Assembly: GCA_004335835.1 (NCBI GenBank)
Contig: RWJK01000775.1
Coordinates: 1 to 30,893, forward strand
Direction: 5' to 3'
Source: Scenedesmus sp. ARA3
Taxonomy: Eukaryota > Chlorophyta > Chlorophyceae > Sphaeropleales > Scenedesmaceae
DNA length: 30,893 bases
The translations under genes were made by a program, and so were the position numbers. Below the pieces are notes generated by a model that saw only the letters and a list, made by a program, of their open reading frames with translations, was not told the DNA's origin and made no database searches. Of this stretch, positions 21,939 to 30,893 are shown piece after piece (positions within the stretch are counted from its first letter, which is position 1; the number at the start of each line of letters is the position of its first letter).

Positions 21939-22725
21939 ATGGCCCACAGCAACAAAATCGACCTGAACGCTAAAGTCCGCGAATATGAACAGTTTGCAAA
22001 CGATGTTCTCAAAGTGGACCTGCAAAAGACGGTTGAGCAGCGGGCTAGATGCCAGCTTGAAATAGACGAACTGGAAGAACTGCGGCGCAACGTGCAGCAA
22101 CTTCAGCAGCAGCAGGAGGTAAGCAGGCCTGGCAAAGTGTTTGCATCGCTGTTGCAATGCTGGAGTTCCAGGTTACGTACACGCTGTCCGCTGTAGCTCG
22201 TGCAGTCGCTGCTGCATGTAGCACACAGCAACCGTGCAGGTTCACATTTCATGGCATGGGGGTATGCGTGCTACCCTGCTGCCGCATCTGTTCCTGCACT
22301 AAAATGTGTCCACACCAGCACCCTATCAGTGCTGCCCTTCACTTGCAGGGCAGCCCGCGTGTGTTGCAACTGCATGCACTTCTGCGCTGCCCATCCCGCC
22401 TGAAGGCACACACCAACATCAACCCTGTGGCATGGCTTGAAACCTGCAGGCAGGCCACACCACTCTTAAAACTCGGGTGGAGCTGGGCTCTGGCGTATTC
22501 TGCAGAGCAGCAGTGCCGGACACCTCCCGCCTCTTCATAGGCATAGGCCTGGGGTTCCACCTAGAAGTGACACTGCAGGAGGCTGGCAGGGCCATAGACC
22601 TGCGGCAGCAAGCGCTGCGGCTAAAGTTGGGGAGCTGCACTGACAAGGCAGCACGTATTAAGGCGCAGCTGAAGTTTGTGGCGCAGGCGGTGCATGAGCT
22701 GATGCAGCTGCCGGCTGTGCAGTGA
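21939..22725 (+). CDS. UXT: UXT homologue, alpha-class prefoldin-like co-chaperone
   Basis: Two exons, 21939-22118 and 22450-22725, join in phase 0 to 151 aa; human UXT has 157. UXT is a subunit of the R2TP/prefoldin-like (URI) co-chaperone complex that helps assemble RNA polymerases and PIKK kinases, and in animals it also acts as a transcription cofactor. The fold is an N-terminal helix, two beta hairpins and a C-terminal helix. Seen here: KVREYEQFANDVLKVDLQKT and an acidic coiled coil (1-60), then RVELGSGVFCRAAVPDTSRL (69-88) and IGIGLGFHLEVTLQEAGRAI. These align closely with the UXT signature V-LG..FF...VPDTSRI..ALG.GF.LE.TL.EA. The splice QQQQE|AGHTTLK gives the right helix length. The start is the first ATG of the open frame, just after a CAG-rich leader. 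Confidence 0.93.
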
Positions 22726-23456
22726 TGCTGAGGCGTGCAAGGAGTGGTTTTGTGCTGCGTGTGGGCTTTCAGGTCAGTGCTGTTTAGTTGGGTGTTGTGC
22801 TGCGTGCTGCTGATTGGTTAGCGCAGTGCTGCGTGCTGTAGTTTTATGCTGTGTAGAGTTTAGCACTGTGTGTGTGGTGTGTGTGTGCTGCTGCTGCTTC
22901 GTCAGTTGCAAAGGACTCATTGTCAGCAGGGTTACCGGCAGGCAATCACTTAGGACAGCAATGACCAGATGAGGCATGCCAGAAGGATTGGGGCATGGGC
23001 GGCTGGCCAGAAGTTGGCAGTGGGACAGTTTATAGTGCTAGGCTTGACCCACACTCTGCAACGAGCAGGACGATTGACAGGCTTTTAGGCTTTTAGGTGG
23101 AACTGGCATTGTATGCACCTCAGCCACCCTGTGGCACCTTATAAAAACTACCCTTTTGATTGGGAAGCCCAGTAGATGGTGTTCTGGCTGGCCTGTTTAT
23201 CTTTGTGCGGGCATGTGGCAGCTTGCTGCAGGCTGTCACTAGGGCTTGGGGTCAGGGCATATGGCTATGCATAGCCAGCACTGCAAGGCATATGAGGCAA
23301 TGCTCAGCTCAAGGTATCAGGGTAGGCTCGCAGAACCTGTAATTAGCTTGTTCAAGTCGCGTACGCACATGCTAGCTGCTGGTGATTGATGACTTGAAGT
23401 ACTGCCTTGTCTTGGCTGCAGCAGACGTCGTAGCTGTTCATCCTACGTAGATCACC
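22726..23456. other. UXT 3' UTR and LYR gene upstream region
   Basis: No convincing gene is seen. A GT microsatellite lies at about 22867-22886, followed by a short CTG run. A TATA-like ttataaaaa occurs at 23139-23147. The only TGTAA I noticed after the UXT stop is at 23338-23342, 613 bases downstream. If used, it would leave only about 115 bases of promoter for the next gene and place the TATA-like site inside the UXT 3' UTR, so these two readings conflict. Confidence 0.45.
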
Positions 23457-24942
23457 ATGTCGTCGTTAGACAAAGTCTTCAAGGAGTACCCAGTAAAGAA
23501 GGTAGTGGCTGTCGGACAGAGTAGCTCAGCACGGCAGTGCCGACCCGCAGTCCCGAGCAAGCAGCCTGAACGAGACCCCTGATTTCCCACCGCAGCTATA
23601 CAAGGACCTGATGATGCTAGCGCGGTTCATGGGCAGACGGGTGAGCTTTACACAGCCTTTAGTGCCTGGTGTATCCTGCACTGCGCTTGCTGCTGTTGCT
23701 GGTGCTGCTACTGCTGCTGCAACGGCACCTGCTGCTGCTGCTGCTGCTGCTCATGGCATTATCTGGTGCACTGTCACAGCAAAGGGCTTTGATGTCTTGA
23801 GCCATTGAGCTGACCTGCTGAACTCATGTACGACAGTGACAATCATGTACAAGCAGGCGTCGCTTTTGTGACGACAGTGCACCATGCTCACTGCGCTCAC
23901 TAGCAGTGCGGCCAGCCCATACAGCTGTGCTTGTATGTGCTCTGACTACCGCCTAACCTGTGTTATTGTGCTTTCTGTTTCGTGCATTGTGCCGCGCAGC
24001 AAGGCAATGAGGCCACACTTGTTGGGCAAGTGCGGGAGCAGTTTCGAATGAACATGCACGAAACAGATGAGGCAAAGGTGCGCTCTGCTAGGATGATGGG
24101 TGTGTCTGCTCAGTAAGCAGTAGAACAGCACAGCAATGCAGCATGCGGCTGTGCTGTAGCAGCCTGCAGGTCTTTCACAGCCGCGATGTGCATGCCGCGG
24201 CGTAACTTGACGTTGTGTGACAGTCTGCAGTACTGCAGAGTGCCGCGCTAGTGCGGCACTCCATTGCGTAGCATGTTGGACGACACAGCACAGCTTTTAC
24301 TGAATGTATGAGCACCAGCAGGGACATGAGGCAACCCCTTACCAATGATTGCTCAAGGCACAATTGCTTGGTCTCACTTGATGCTGCTGTCTGTGCTGCT
24401 GCAGATACGAGACCAGAAAGAGGCGTGAGTGCCGCAGCACAGTTAACAGCAACTGCAAAAGACGTCAGCATTACACATCCTGCAGCTGATGCCATCGCAT
24501 AGAGCAGCGCAATGCTTGTAAAAACCTGCATGCCATTCCAGCATGCCTGCTGTTCTCAAGGCTTGAGCACAGCAACAGCAGGCACAATAATTTCATTTGC
24601 CAGTCAGGGGTACGCAGCCAAGCAGCAGGTGTGTTAAGGGGATAGCTGCTGACCGGAGCAGGCGTGTCCGCAGCAGGGCCACTTCTCCTTCTTTGCCTGC
24701 CTGTATCAGCCAGCACACATTGAACATTATGCAGCTGCGGTGATGACGTCACAGCAACGCGGATGTGCATAGCAAGCGGGCTGCTTTGGTGGTTCTGCCG
24801 AGTGATCGCTGCGCCCTGACCTCTGTTGGTGCTTGCTGCTGTGTTTTGGGCTGCCGTGTCTGTGGGTCGTGCGCGCAGGGCGATGCGGGCGCTGAGCAAT
24901 GTGTACTTCCAAGAAGCGGAGCGGCTTGCACGGGTGAGCTGA
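23457..24942 (+). CDS. LYR-motif (Complex1_LYR family) small protein, probably mitochondrial
   Basis: Five tiny exons join in phase: 23457-23501, 23596-23640, 24000-24077, 24405-24424 and 24879-24933. LYR proteins are small three-helix factors for mitochondrial Fe-S protein delivery and respiratory-complex assembly, and usually bind acyl-carrier protein. The protein begins MSSLDKVFKEYPVKK, then LYKDLMMLARFMGRR (LYK in place of LYR). QVREQFRMNMHETDEAKI follows, with the conserved downstream Phe and basic residues, and it ends in NVYFQEAERLAR. The 3' end has three options: read-through of the last donor to TGA at 24940-24942 (83 aa); splicing to AAG AAA CGA TAG at 25517-25528 behind a strong CTG/C-rich tract (84 aa); or an exon beginning near 24961. 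I cannot choose among them. Assignment to a specific LYRM member is not possible. The short basic, helical N-terminus suits mitochondria (inference). Confidence 0.75.
24225..24261. repeat. Palindrome and hairpin in LYR gene intron 3
   Basis: CTGCAGTACTGCAG (24225-24238) is a perfect 14-base palindrome. It is followed directly by inverted arms GAGTGCCGC (24238-24246) and GCGGCACTC (24253-24261) around a six-base loop. Both are intronic. A transcribed hairpin is plausible, but it is short and unsupported by expression data. Confidence 0.75.
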
Positions 24943-25528
24943 CACAGCTGCTGTGTGCAGAGACAGACTCCGCATGGCGATCTGTGCAGCTTGGTCCCAC
25001 TGCGTGGGCAGGTCCTCTGTGTGAACAGCAGGCTAGCTGGGAGTGCATGAGCTGACTAGGACAGCGGCAGCAGAGCAGTCACAGGCAGATGTGTGTACTA
25101 GGTGTCAGAGGGCAGCGTGAACTGTGTTGCAATGACAGTGGCTTCTCTGGCATCATACAGGTGTGGCTGAGGGCTGGTGCGTTGCTGGCCATGCTGAAGC
25201 CTCTGACCAACAGCATCGCATAGCAAGCACAGCAGGCGCACCTTGTGAGGGCCCTGTATGTGTATGCATTGCGCAGGAGACATTTGCACCACAGCCTGGC
25301 AATCCAAATTCTCGTTCGAAACGTTTGAATTCAAACTGCAGCAAGTTGCCCTTCCTTTGTTGTTTGCATTGGCAATTCTCATGACGCAGACTGTAATAGA
25401 GCATGCGCCTTTGTCGTACATGCAGCACAGTGATAAGCTGCTTTGCATTTGATGCGGTGTCACCTCCCGTGCTCTGCTGCTGCTGTTGCTCCTGCTGCTG
25501 CTGCTGCCCCCTGCAGAAGAAACGATAG

Positions 25529-26017
25529 CGGAGGTTCATCCAGCTGTTCAGGTTAAAAGTAAAGCACTGAATACTTCGAGTGATTTGAGATCGACTTTGG
25601 GCGTCGACAGGCTTGTATGTGGGCCGTGAAGCGCTCCCGCCCTCCGACTGCCTGTGGTGACCAAGAGTGACCTGCTGTTCCAGGCAGCAGCATGGTCACA
25701 TACTGCAGAACCCAGCCTTTTCGTTTGAGCTGGCATTTCACAGCACGCAGCTCATCCGAGCTTCAGCTTCAAGCTCCAGGGGTTCTTTCGTGACAAGGTA
25801 ACATCCCATTTGATTGTCTCGATCGCTTCTTCTGCAGAAGCTTGTTGCAGCTGAAAGTGCTTGAGTGCATCTTGGATGTCCACTGGAGTGCGTGTGCGTT
25901 TTGGTCGCGCTTCATCGGTGCTTCAAAGAAGGGCGGTCGAATCCACAGCACGTCAGGACACCCACAAGATGCACTTATGTACGGGAGCATGATGTTGTGG
26001 TAGCAGCAGGGCGCATC
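25529..26017. other. Intergenic region upstream of the RINGv gene
   Basis: Nothing convincing is coding here. The reading frame of the RINGv gene stays open upstream of its ATG to about 25865, but that stretch has no in-frame ATG that I found and no G/C third-position bias. It is probably 5' UTR and promoter. If the LYR gene ends early, its 3' UTR could include the TGTAA at 25392-25396. Confidence 0.4.
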
Positions 26018-27826
26018 ATGTCCGGCGACGACGAGTGCTGCTTCATATGCCTGGGAAATGAGGAGCCCCTCATCAAGCCTTGCCGGTGCCTGACGTGCCA
26101 TCAATCATGTCTTGCGCGATGGTGAGAAGTTTTCAGAGGTCCTGATGGGGTACCAAGCACGTGCGTAGCGAGGCACCCTTAGGAACATCGTGACAGTGCA
26201 TCGCCGATCATGGCGCATTGCTGGTTGCAAGCGTTTAACACCCTGATCACGTCTGCAGGCAACTCCAGTCCGCTGGGAAAGAGGAGGTGAGTTCTTGTTT
26301 GTCAGCAGATGCTTCTTGTGAAGCACCGCTAGCAGCAAGCAGCATACAGACAGCCATGCTTCGGTCGATCTCTCTTTTGTGGGTTGTGTTTTGATCGCAA
26401 GGTGATGCAGCAGTGCTAGCACAGCAGTGCCATACTCACAGCCTGTTTGACCAGCCCCTGATGACTCGCTCTGCTGCCACACCATCAGTGCTTGTACTGC
26501 ACATCATAAGAGCTGGTGCCAAGAAACACAGCTTTGCGGCAGCTGTGAACAGGAAGTTTGCAGCGTTACTAGCATGTAAAGCTGTGTCAGGGCTTTGGTA
26601 AGCTCTGTATCAACCTGCAACTACCAGGCAGACCCGCCAGCAGTCCTTGCAGCTTCCCGACAAGTGCTGCACCCAGCAGCGCAGCACACTGCACCCTCCT
26701 ACACTCAGCAACTACGCTGCATGGCCCCAAACCAGCACAAACACCAGCAAAAACACGACCCCGCATACTCGAAAAGCCAGCCACTCTCATCACCTGCATG
26801 CACAGCTTGCCTGCCTGCCTGCATCCGCCTGTACCCTGCGTTATCTCTCCCAAACCCTCCTTGCGCCTGGCGCTTGCAGGAGAGCAAGTGCCGCTTCTGC
26901 AAGCAGCCGCTGCCCAGCTGGAAGGCTGCCTTTGCTGACCTCAGCGGCGAGGCAGCGCCGGTGATGAGCATCCAGTTCAGCGGCCACACCTACTGGCTGC
27001 AAGTGAAGCCTGGGCAGCCGGGCGTGGAGCAGTTCAAGGATGATGTGCGGCGGCTGCTGGGGCTGACTGCAGAGCAGGCCTTTGACATCACCTTTGAGTG
27101 CAGGGTGCCGGGCGCAGGTGGGCTAAAGTGTGCATGACAGTGGCAGCGCAGGTGTAGGCACGGAGGTGATGACGTACTGATACACAATGCTCAGAAGCAG
27201 GCAGCTTGTCCTGCTAGCGCCGCCAGCTGCCCTGCTGCGCATGCCAGCCTGCTGTTGCCGCCACTGCTGGGCTGCTGTGCTACCTCTGCTCACTGCGCTG
27301 CTGCCTGGTATCCCCCCTGTGCTGCTGCCTGCTGTCGTGCGCAGACGAGTCGAAGATGGAGCTGCAAGGACTGTGTGCGTATGATGCGGCAGTGTACTGT
27401 GCGTCACTCAGTGCTGCTCGTCGTGCTGGCGGCAGCAGGGGCGATGAAAGCCGCCGCCACAGCACAGGCAGCAGCGCAGTCAGTGGCAGCAGCAGCTCGC
27501 TGTGGGGACACAGCAGAAGCATCAGCTGCACAGGCACCTCTGGAGGCACCAACAGCCGCGGCGCCGCCGCCCCCGCTTTGAGCAGCAGCAGTAGCAGCGG
27601 CGATGACAGCGTCGCATCTGCCGGCAGCAGCAGCGAGGACGGCAGCAGTGATGCTGCTGATGGCGGTAACCTTGCGCGGCGCTCGTGGGCTGCCGGCAGC
27701 TACAGCAGCATTCCCGGCAGTGGCGCCCTCGGCAGGTTCTGCCTGCTGCAGGCTGCTGCTACACACTTGCTCACCAGTCTGCGCTTGCTCTGGCAGGCCC
27801 CGGACGACCTTGATGCTTTCTGCTGA
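26018..27826 (+). CDS. RINGv (C4HC3) E3 ubiquitin ligase candidate with PB1-like domain
   Basis: Four exons join in phase to 283 aa: 26018-26121, 26259-26286, 26880-27117 and 27345-27826. RING-variant domains bind an E2 enzyme and promote ubiquitin transfer. Zinc ligands in C4HC3 order: C8, C11, C22, C24, H28, C31, C48, C51 (CFIC; PCRC; HQSCLARW; CRFC). The CxC to His spacing is three residues, shorter than in MARCH-type RINGv domains. Residues about 68-150 (MSIQFSGHTYWLQVKPG, FKDDVRRLLGL, ITFECRVPG, MELQGLCAYDAAVYCASLSA) look like a beta-grasp PB1 or ubiquitin-like domain. The rest is a Ser-rich, low-complexity tail with a hydrophobic patch near the end. I see no clear transmembrane helix pair, so this is not a typical MARCH protein. 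The splice TG|G restores the conserved Trp 35, which supports intron 1. The substrate is unknown. Confidence 0.85.
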
Positions 27827-30405
27827 GTGACAATGACGTGACACATGACATAACGCTTGACGATCCGTGTCTAGGGGTGTTGGGTTGCGTGGCGCGAGGG
27901 TGTTTGTGTAGCAATCCACGCCAGCGCCCGCAGCATGCAGGCATAGGCACTGCTCGGTGCAGAGCAGCCAACTTGAGAAGTCAATGTTTCGACGTGTTGC
28001 TTGCATTTGTTTAAAGTTCATGCGCAGAAGGTGACAACTTGCAGATGTGCATGTGGTGCATGCCTGTGTATGTGTCTGACTCGTGACTATGACCATAACA
28101 ACGGCTGCTGCTGGTGTGTCACCTGCATTCCAGTTTCCCTGGTGTCACCCGCTCATGGGTTCTTTCATGCGTGTTTGGCAGCACCCCATTATGTATATAT
28201 ACTTAAGTTATGTATCAAGCTGGTGAAGTTGGTGCTGCTGCCGTACTCTCTTTTGAGGATGCACTGGCATGCTATCACAGAGCCGTACAGCTGACAGGGT
28301 GTTTGGGGTGCAGCCTGTCATTCATTGTTCCTGCCTGTCTGCCCTGTACCATGCGGTGCAGAGCTAAGCCAGCTGACACGGTGGCTGGCAGCAACAGGGC
28401 GCAGCAGGTGTTAGATGATGGTGTCTTTGCTGCTGTTATGCCATCGGGTGTGTCTGGACGGCTGCAGATACGGAGAGAGGGGTGGACTTGCTGTGGCCCA
28501 TAACTCTTTGTATTTTTTTGCTATGTTGCGGTTGTGCTGTTATGTTGACTAGGTGTTGGTGGCACTACTTCTGGTGCGTGGAGTAGCTTTGGGTGTCAGG
28601 ATTTTCCCTGCTGTTGCTTTGCTATCTGTCACACGGGTTCTGTAATGCTGACATTGTACTTGACGAAGAGTTGCAGAGGAGCAGCTGCAATCCTGCTGGT
28701 GCAGTGCGGCCTGGCAGCGGTCGAGCTTGCTGCAGTGCACTGCATCTAGCGCGGGCGGCTCAAGGTTCTGTATCGTTGTGCAGCAACAATGTACCCTGCT
28801 TGTAGGGGAGTATGCGGCGTGCCAGCGCTGTAGCACCAGCCAGCAACAGCACCTTTCCTTATCTAGCTTCAATGTTCGTTTGAAAAGTTACACTTGCTTC
28901 CAGCTCAGCTAACCAACTGCAAGTTGGCTGGTGTTTGGCTGACTGATAAAAGGGTGTGTATGTTCCGTCACAGCTGTAGCTGCAGCAGTATGGTCAGGCG
29001 CTCTTTACATGTAGCAGGCTGCAGCAGACAGATGCAGACAGTGTATGGAAGTTTATGTGGAAATAAGTGTTCATGGTGGTGATAAGCACGTGCTGGCTAG
29101 CTGCGGTTGGGAAGCGTGCAATGCTTGCCGCATGACAGGTGTTGCACAACAGTCTGGTAGAGCAATTACACTCTGCGCAGCTACTGCATGCAGTATCTTG
29201 CTGGGGCATGGCTTATTTGTAGGTTTGCAATGGCCGGTTTTCAGAAGCTCACCCTCTTATGGAGGATTAATCCAGTATTGCTGCAATGTTGCTTCCTGGC
29301 AAGGGTGCATGCTGTATGCAGCCAAATCTATTCACGGCCTGGCAAAAGCGGATCACGCACGCGGCGGCTCTCCTTGGGTGGCCCAGCCGATCTCACTAGG
29401 CTGCAGGCAGTATCTAGGGTACGCAGCGAGTTTGTGCATGCACGCATGCCGCCCAACTGCTGGGTGTGTTTATTGCAGCGGCTACAGGGTGTTGCTGATC
29501 TGGTGCTGCATGAGTCGCATCAGCAGTAGCTGCTTGACATGCATGCATGCAACCTGCGCAGGTTGGTGTGGTTTGGCAGAACGCAGGCCTGCTCAATATG
29601 ATGAACACCGTGTGCCCTATGGACGCACACCTCGTGGCAGCACGTATGGCAATAGCATTGCCTGTTGGTGGCCAGTTGCCACTGCTGTGCCTGGCATCTG
29701 GCAAAGGTTATTAACCCACTTGCTTGTCAACTTGTACCATATAACAAGTTGTTGTTGGTATTCTCAAGGGCCCGCGGGACTTGCGAATGATAGGACGTAG
29801 CAGCAGTATTCAGCACAGGAAGGGTGACCACCTCTGCATACTCATTGTGTTGAGTTTGGGCATATGGCAGAAGCCTTGAGCTACAGCTTGACACTTACGT
29901 CACCACGGTGTGTAGTGTGTCACAGATGTTCCATTCACAGTTGCATGCATCATGGGTGCACTCGAGATATGTACGATCTCTGATCCCTTGCTACTCATTG
30001 ATCCTATTCTGCCTCGAGTTGATGCGTAGCATGCAGTTGACATCTTTACTGCTTTTGAGTCGATCTTTGACCAGTTCCTGGCTCAGGGGGTCATGCATGC
30101 ATGCAGTTAACATGATGTGCAGTACTATAGTGCAGTACTGCAGGTTTGTGCAGACACAGCCAGAGGCAATGTGGCTGCCAGCGGGTAATTGCCAGCGGGT
30201 GATTGCAGAGTAGGACGTGACTAGATCCACAGCACTGAAGATGGATCCGCGGTCGACCGTTGCGTGCTGCCAACGTTTTGACAGTTGCAACCGTATGCGT
30301 CGCGATTGCCGTGGCATCTGTCGCTAGCACCACATAGCTTACGTGCGCGGCAGAAGATCAATCTAGCCCTCCTAAGTGCGACATAATTTATGCACTGAAG
30401 TCACA
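27827..30405. other. 2.6 kb region without a convincing gene
   Basis: The stretch after the RINGv stop holds no exon series that I could join. A TATA-like tgtatatatac is at about 28191-28201, and TGTAA occurs at 28641-28645. The longest open frame is 29045-29800 (251 codons, plus strand), without the G/C third-position bias of the neighbours and without recognisable motifs. A frame starting at the ATG at 28210 begins with a TPR-like stretch (FEDALACYHRAVQL). A 14-base unit is repeated in tandem with one change (gccagcgggtaatt / gccagcgggtgatt) at 30177-30204. Short tgcatgcatgc runs recur near 29540 and 30096. Confidence 0.4.
30177..30204. repeat. Two tandem 14-base units
   Basis: The second unit differs from the first by one base. 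It lies about 200 bases before the fasciclin gene start. Its role is unknown. Confidence 0.8.
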
Positions 30406-30893
30406 ATGCTGTGCAACAGCTGTCGTTTGGCCTGGCTACTGCTCTGCCTGGTGATCCTGCAAGTGAGCTTCGGCGCGTGCAGACTTCAAATTCAAACCTC
30501 GTTGTTCAATCGATGCTAACATGATATTTATTAAAACCGCAGGGCACCAAAGCCCAGCCGGCCCAGCCTGCGTCGGACACACCCCTCATCAGTGCACTCG
30601 AGTCCGAGCTTCCGGAAGCTGGCTGGCCTCTTCGGAATCATCAGGATCAAGGACTCAGATATCCCTGCCAACCTCAATCTAACCATACTGGCACCAACGG
30701 ACCAGGTATGCGTAGTTACTGCTGCCATGCTTTGGCCTGTCCTTGCCAGCCAGCTCAGCTGGCTGAGCTGGCTGCCCTGCAGCAGTTGCAAGCTGCTGAC
30801 GCTGCCAGCTGCAGCGCCTGAGTACTTGCGTCTATGACCAGCACATGATGATTTCCACTGCAAGCGTGTGCATGCAGACACGTGGCATGCACG
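30406..30893 (+). CDS. Fasciclin (FAS1)-domain secreted protein, 5' part, with an apparent frameshift
   Basis: Exon 1 (30406-30462) encodes a signal peptide of 19 residues, MLCNSCRLAWLLLCLVILQ. After an 80-base intron, exon 2 (30543-30705) continues in phase with KAQPAQPASDTPLISALE, typical of the start of a FAS1 domain. About 55 bases in, near 30597-30606, the family-like reading moves one frame: SSPSFRKLAGLFGIIRIKDS and then LNLTILAPTDQ, which matches the FAS1 box (LTIFAPTD). The move skips one base, so there is either one extra base here (sequencing error or true mutation) or unusual processing. A GTATGC donor follows at 30706 and the gene leaves the window. FAS1 proteins mediate adhesion or matrix binding in algae and plants. 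Confident of the family, not of gene integrity. Confidence 0.72.
30747..30774. repeat. 12-base inverted repeat with 4-base loop in FAS1 gene intron
   Basis: The arms CAGCCAGCTCAG and CTGAGCTGGCTG are perfect complements around CTGG, close to the end of the window. The first arm position is approximate by one base. It is intronic under the exon model. Confidence 0.75.

Noticed and set aside
23139..23147. TATA box for the LYR gene
   Set aside because: It matches the motif, but lies over 300 bases from the start codon and upstream of the only UXT poly(A) candidate, so it is mentioned only in the gap entry.
27404..28096. 230-codon minus-strand open frame
   Set aside because: It is antisense to the Ser-rich last exon of the RINGv gene. 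The run exists because AGC-rich codons read as Ala/Leu on the opposite strand; it has no motif.

Overview
This is nuclear DNA of a eukaryote, most likely a chlorophyte green alga. The genes are dense and intron-rich, with GT..AG introns about every 100-250 coding bases. Reading frames prefer G/C in the third codon position. CAG/CTG trinucleotide tracts are abundant, and TGTAA, the usual green-algal polyadenylation signal, follows several stops. One gene encodes the E2 subunit of the plastid pyruvate dehydrogenase complex. The secreted proteins carry RRLLQ-type motifs that I remember as common in chlorophytes. The CAG-rich style suggests Chlorophyceae, perhaps Sphaeropleales (inference). TAA, TAG and TGA all behave as stops. 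I see no rRNA, tRNA, CRISPR array, transposase or organellar sequence.

Layout. (1) 1-622, minus: 5' part of plastid PDC E2 (DLA2-like). (2) 1601-5024, plus: eight-exon SLC17/ANTR-type transporter, 428 aa, divergent from gene 1. (3) 5517-9266, plus: six-exon SET-domain protein methyltransferase of the Rubisco-LSMT/SETD type, 473 aa. Two separate local tandem duplications cover splice sites in this gene. (4) 10200 to about 17637, plus: large secreted cysteine-rich modular protein. Thirteen solid exons give 839 aa; the 3' end is unresolved. (5) 18170-21396, minus: five-exon secreted protein of unknown family, 518 aa, convergent with gene 4. (6) 21939-22725, plus: prefoldin-like co-chaperone UXT, 151 aa, divergent from gene 5. 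(7) 23457 to about 24942, plus: small LYR-motif protein split into tiny exons. (8) 26018-27826, plus: RINGv (C4HC3) E3 ligase candidate with a PB1-like domain, 283 aa. (9) 27827-30405: a long stretch with no convincing gene. (10) 30406 to past the window end, plus: start of a secreted fasciclin (FAS1)-domain protein whose frame breaks once.

The genes do not form a pathway, as expected for a eukaryotic chromosome. The loose themes are plastid or mitochondrial housekeeping (E2, possibly the SET protein, LYR protein) and extracellular proteins (genes 4, 5 and the FAS1 gene). The most unusual content is the modular secreted gene 4, built from symmetrical phase 1-1 exons, beside the orphan secreted gene 5, and the splice-site duplications in the SET gene. 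All exon models were spliced by eye, by matching reading phase, splice consensus and family similarity; no transcript data were available.
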